A stretch of DNA of 63,392 nt, from the NCBI RefSeq assembly GCF_005938385.1, contig NZ_VCRA01000037.1, forward strand, positions 1-63,392, written 5' to 3'. This document shows, piece by piece, positions 60,717 to 63,392 of the stretch (its first letter is position 1; every line of letters starts with the position of its first letter). A program made the position numbers and the translations under genes. The DNA comes from Paenibacillus mesophilus. Lineage in GTDB: Bacteria; Bacillota; Bacilli; Paenibacillales; NBRC-103111. The notes below the pieces were generated by a model. It saw nothing but the letters and a program-made list of their open reading frames with translations, made no database searches and was not told the origin of the DNA.

Positions 60717-61970
60717 TTGATCAAAGGTCTGACTGGAAAAGTAGCCGCATCCATTCTCCTGCTTCTCATCATTAGCAGAATCATGATTTTATTCACGGGA
60801 TATGTCGGCAACAATTTGTTTTCTGCCTATACCGAAGAGACCCCTTACGAACGGCAGTACGCGGGAGTTGTGCCGAACTATACAATGAAGCTGCCGTTCG
60901 ACCTTTATGATACCCGGCTGCCCAACTTGAAAGATTTCGTCAAGTTCGACAGCTTCGCTTATTTGAACATTGCCGCCAACGGCTATGACGCTTATCGAAT
61001 CGACGAACCGCATTCTCCGGCCAATTGGGTGTTTTTCCCTCTATACCCGCTGCTCATATTCGCTCTGGGAAAAGCGGTCGCACTCATCGGCACGGTGAAT
61101 CCCGCTATCCTTGGAGGAATTTTGTCCAATTTATTGTTCTTTCTCGCACTGATTTATTTATACGCCATCTGTTTGCAGCAGCGCCTGGACGAGCGTAAAG
61201 CCAGAACGGTATTGATTCTTATGCTCCTATACCCTACTTCGATCTTTTACTCGCTGCCCTATACGGAAAGCTTGTTTTTGATGTTATCGGCGGCCTCGAT
61301 TTATTATGCTTGCGACAAAAAGTATGCACTAGCTTTTCTTGCCGCTAGTCTTTCCACGGTAACCCGCGTGCCGGGGTTCATCAATTTGTTTTTCGTCCTG
61401 GGAACCGTCGTATTGGACGAAGGGTTTACATTCTCGAAGCGGTATTTCCGCTATGCGCTGTACTCGCTCCTGTCTCTCATACCGATGGGCATCTATTTGT
61501 TGTATATGAAATGGCTGACCGGGGATTTGTTGGCGCCTTTTCACGAGCAAATTTCATGGTATCGGTTATCGGCCGTACCGTTTGCCAATTACATCAATTA
61601 TTTTATAAAGCCCTATTTTATGGCGCCGGGCGGATGGGATAACGGTCTTATCGCATTCGTCATATCCACGGCCGTATTTATCGTGTATTTGGGGTACTTG
61701 ATTGTACAATGGAAAAAGCTGTTCCGGGAGCCGAAACAGCTGCTTATGTGGGTTTACGGCGCTTTGCTGATCATCATTCCTTTCTCCAGTCAGCCTTGGT
61801 ATTTAGCCAGCGTAGTCCGCTATATGATGATCTGCATCCCCTTTTTCCTGTACTTGGTGAAAATGACGGAAAAGCGCGAAAACTTGCTCTTTGTTTATCA
61901 GATGTTGTTTGTCGTGATCCATGTCATCACCACAATCGGGTTCTTCAACGATTATTATTTTATGGCTTAA
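60717..61970 (+). CDS. PIG-V-like polytopic membrane glycosyltransferase (putative)
   Basis: A 417-residue protein with about ten membrane helices. It resembles the GPI mannosyltransferase 2 (PIG-V) group and related GT-C enzymes. The first lumenal or outer loop holds FDSFAYLNIAANGY (77-90), with the acidic residue typical of GT-C catalysis, followed by FFPLYPLLI (106-114). Donor and acceptor are unknown; bacteria have no GPI anchors, so a polyprenyl-linked sugar is the likely donor. The start is TTG at 60717, 11 nt after AGGAG; the spacing is long, so the start is uncertain. It is divergent from ctsR and has no obvious partner. Confidence 0.78.
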   Translation: MIKGLTGKVAASILLLLIISRIMILFTGYVGNNLFSAYTEETPYERQYAGVVPNYTMKLPFDLYDTRLPNLKDFVKFDSFAYLNIAANGYDAYRIDEPHSPANWVFFPLYPLLIFALGKAVALIGTVNPAILGGILSNLLFFLALIYLYAICLQQRLDERKARTVLILMLLYPTSIFYSLPYTESLFLMLSAASIYYACDKKYALAFLAASLSTVTRVPGFINLFFVLGTVVLDEGFTFSKRYFRYALYSLLSLIPMGIYLLYMKWLTGDLLAPFHEQISWYRLSAVPFANYINYFIKPYFMAPGGWDNGLIAFVISTAVFIVYLGYLIVQWKKLFREPKQLLMWVYGALLIIIPFSSQPWYLASVVRYMMICIPFFLYLVKMTEKRENLLFVYQMLFVVIHVITTIGFFNDYYFMA

Positions 61971-62021
61971 GGCTCGGAGCACGTGCGTCCGTTCGGACGC
62001 GCCAATACCAATCCTGCGGCT

Positions 62022-62106
62022 TCGCCCCCCGTACGTTACAAGCATCGCGTTCTCTATCTCGGCTTTGTGGGAGGGGAGAACGTGTAACGTATCGGAGGCG
62101 TTTTTC
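62022..62106 (+). terminator. Candidate long-stem terminator after the PIG-V-like gene
   Basis: CGCC (62023-62026), CGTTACA (62034-62040) and CGTTCTC (62048-62054) pair in turn with GGCG (62097-62100), TGTAACG (62083-62089) and GAGAACG (62076-62082). A run of five T follows directly at 62101-62105. The stem has a 7-nt one-sided bulge and is unusually elaborate for a terminator. Confidence 0.6.
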
Positions 62107-62145
62107 GTTATCCGGCTCGCATCGGAATGGGAACGCGCCGCTCCG

Positions 62146-62883
62146 TTATTGGCTCGGATTATCGTCTTCGTTCTCCAGCGTTATGTTCGTAATGCGCCCT
62201 TCCTTCATGAGAATTTGGACGACCGGTTTATAAAAGCCCGTTACGCCCAGCTCGGATCCCCGTATCCAGAAATTCCGCGTTGTACCGTCACCCGCCGTGC
62301 CTGCTATCGGCCGATACAGCTCCAGCAATCGTTCCAAGCCGTCACCTATCGCTATCGAGGGTGCTGCCCTTCTGTCATTCAGCTTTAAGGCGGATTGCTC
62401 ACTTATCCGTATGGACACGGCACCGCCTGCCGGCTCGTTCTCTCCATTGCGGTAAAACAAAATATACAAATCGTGATTCTTGTAATACCACTGGGGATAC
62501 GGGGTGCTGCGCGCTTGCGTTCGCTCGCTGGGTTCCCCCAATAAGGCCAATACTTGCTCCTGCGTATCGCCTATTCGGATCCCCCCCAAAGACGTATAGA
62601 TTGGGGAAAGCGGTCCATTGCCAACTTCTCGCCCGTTTTTAACGATTAGCACGTCGTTATCCTCTCTCTGCTCCTGCTTCCTTTGTTCTTCGCCCAACTC
62701 TTGTACTTGCGCAGAGGAAGAGCTGAAAACCAAAGTACCCTTCTCGCTCTCCAAAGGCTGCTTCCATCTAGTAGCAACTAACAGCAGGAGACCGGCCAAG
62801 ACTATGCCGATGATAAGCGCAAGATTTCGAACGACTCGACCGGCCGCCTTGGAATTATGTCGAAGTTTCGGTTTAGGGTCCAT
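62146..62883 (-). CDS. Membrane-anchored protein of unknown function, SmpA/BLIP-like repeat
   Basis: I do not recognise this gene. The 245-residue protein has a short basic N-terminus, one membrane helix (about 21-38), a Gln/Glu-rich linker (about 58-77) and an extracytoplasmic domain. In that domain GGIRIGDTQEQVLALLGEP (100-118) and WYYKNHDLYILFY follow the pattern of SmpA/BLIP-type domains, which often bind other proteins. The ATG at 62883, 6 nt after AGAGAGGTG, is preferred over an upstream codon. It lies just downstream of the 5S gene of an rrn operon. Confidence 0.75.
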   Translation of the reverse strand: MDPKPKLRHNSKAAGRVVRNLALIIGIVLAGLLLLVATRWKQPLESEKGTLVFSSSSAQVQELGEEQRKQEQREDNDVLIVKNGREVGNGPLSPIYTSLGGIRIGDTQEQVLALLGEPSERTQARSTPYPQWYYKNHDLYILFYRNGENEPAGGAVSIRISEQSALKLNDRRAAPSIAIGDGLERLLELYRPIAGTAGDGTTRNFWIRGSELGVTGFYKPVVQILMKEGRITNITLENEDDNPSQ

Positions 62884-62950
62884 TTGAAACACCTCTCTTA
62901 AGGAGACTGTTGCAAAGCTTCAAAAGTTTCGGGAATTGCAAAATTTAATG

Positions 62951-62995
62951 AAAAATCAAAAAACCTTTTCGGATATAGTATCCAAAAAGGTTTTC
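62951..62995 (-). terminator. rrn operon terminator after 5S
   Basis: On the minus strand, AAAACCTTTT pairs with AAAAGGTTTT (62960-62969 with 62985-62994), with an inner GGATA/TATCC helix and a 3-nt loop, then TTTGATTTTTC. It starts 5 nt past the 5S gene. Confidence 0.93.
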
Positions 62996-62999
62996 GCGC

Positions 63000-63114
63000 T
63001 TGGCAACGTCCTACTCTCCCAGGACCCTGCGGTCCAAGTACCATCGGCGCTGGAGGGCTTAACGGTCGTGTTCGGGATGGGAACGCGTGGATCCCCTCCG
63101 CCATCATCACCAAA
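63000..63114 (-). rRNA. rrf: 5S ribosomal RNA
   Basis: Read on the minus strand it begins TTTGGTGATGATGGCGGAGG, contains the conserved CCCATCCCGAACACG and GCGCCGATGGTA, and ends GGACGTTGCCAAGC. The ends pair with each other (helix I). Its length of about 115 nt is normal. Ends are set by helix I and may be off by one or two bases. Confidence 0.96.
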
Positions 63115-63267
63115 CGATTTGCTCAAGGTTTATTCCTTGAAAACTGAATGCGAAACGAATCGAGTTAAAGCTGAATCGAGTTTACCCGATAAGGGTCTTT
63201 ACCGGGCCCCGAGAAAGTAATCGGCATCCGCTTCGTCAGCGTCCGCTTCACTTTCTTGGGTGGTTTT
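63115..63267 (-). other. 23S-5S spacer with processing stems
   Basis: The spacer holds TCAAGG/CCTTGA (63123-63140), a short hairpin, and CCTTGAAAACTGAA at 63135-63148 on the plus strand, the exact complement of part of the rrn leader. GAAAGTGAAGCGGACGCTGACGAAGC-like sequence nearer 23S probably belongs to the 23S processing stalk. Confidence 0.5.
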
Positions 63268-63392
63268 GGATAAGCCCTCGACCGATTAGTATTCGTCAGC
63301 TGCACGCGTTGCCGCGCTTCCACCCCGAACCTATCAACCTGGTCGTCTACCAGGGGTCTTACGAATTGGGAAATCTCATCTTGAGGGGGGCT
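63268..63392 (-). rRNA. rrl: 23S ribosomal RNA, 3' end (partial)
   Basis: The minus strand carries the conserved 3' end: GACCAGGTTGATAGG, a hairpin with GTGGAAGCGCGGCAACGCG, then AGCTGACGAATACTAATCGG and TCGAGGGCTTATCC. The gene runs off the right edge. The 3' end is placed at the terminal GCTTATCC by analogy with the CTTAACC end of other 23S genes. Confidence 0.95.

Overview
The window is a stretch of chromosome from a spore-forming, low-GC-lineage Firmicute, most likely Paenibacillaceae. Gene order follows the origin-proximal ribosomal and sporulation region of Bacillus almost gene for gene. Start codons include many TTG and GTG, ribosome-binding sites are strong GGAGG types, and the markers include SigH, SalA, KbaA, GerD, CwlD, PdaB, McsB and CtsR. 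It is bounded by two rRNA operons, both on the minus strand: the 5' end of a 16S gene at the left edge, and a 5S gene plus the 3' end of a 23S gene at the right edge. Nearly everything is transcribed right to left, which fits a replication origin to the right (inference).

Layout from right to left, in the direction of transcription. 23S/5S rRNA; an unrecognised membrane-anchored protein; a divergent PIG-V-like membrane protein on the plus strand; the CtsR-controlled ctsR-mcsA-mcsB-clpC operon followed by radA, disA and pssA; a divergent small MazG-like protein with cysteine pairs; the PIN/TRAM protein YacL, ispD, ispF and gltX; a cysteine T-box leading cysE-cysS-mrnC-rlmB-rae1; sigH; secE-nusG-rplK-rplA; rplJ-rplL behind an L10 leader; rsmC; rpoB-rpoC; the L7Ae-like gene; rpsL-rpsG-fusA-tuf; the full S10-spc-alpha ribosomal superoperon (rpsJ to rplQ, with secY, adk, map, a KOW protein and infA inside); truA; rplM-rpsI.

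A sulfate-assimilation pair (cysH-sat) then interrupts the Bacillus-like order. It is followed by the sporulation and germination block cwlD, salA, gerD, kbaA, pdaB, a SpoIIM-family gene, a 72-residue hypothetical protein and the next rrn operon.

The window is a growth-control hub: translation, transcription and protein export machinery, with spore-entry (sigH, kbaA), spore-cortex (cwlD, pdaB) and proteostasis (ctsR operon) genes at its edges. The accessory signal lies mainly between genes: a family of perfect short palindromes each followed by the 9-mer CTTCGTAAG, a tandem hairpin repeat with compensatory changes upstream of rpoB, inverted repeats bracketing promoters, and several ribosomal-protein leader RNAs. 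Two gene groups normal for Bacillus are absent from their usual slots: rpmG between sigH and secE, and the ECF transporter genes between rplQ and truA. No CRISPR array, insertion sequence, prophage or tRNA gene was seen.
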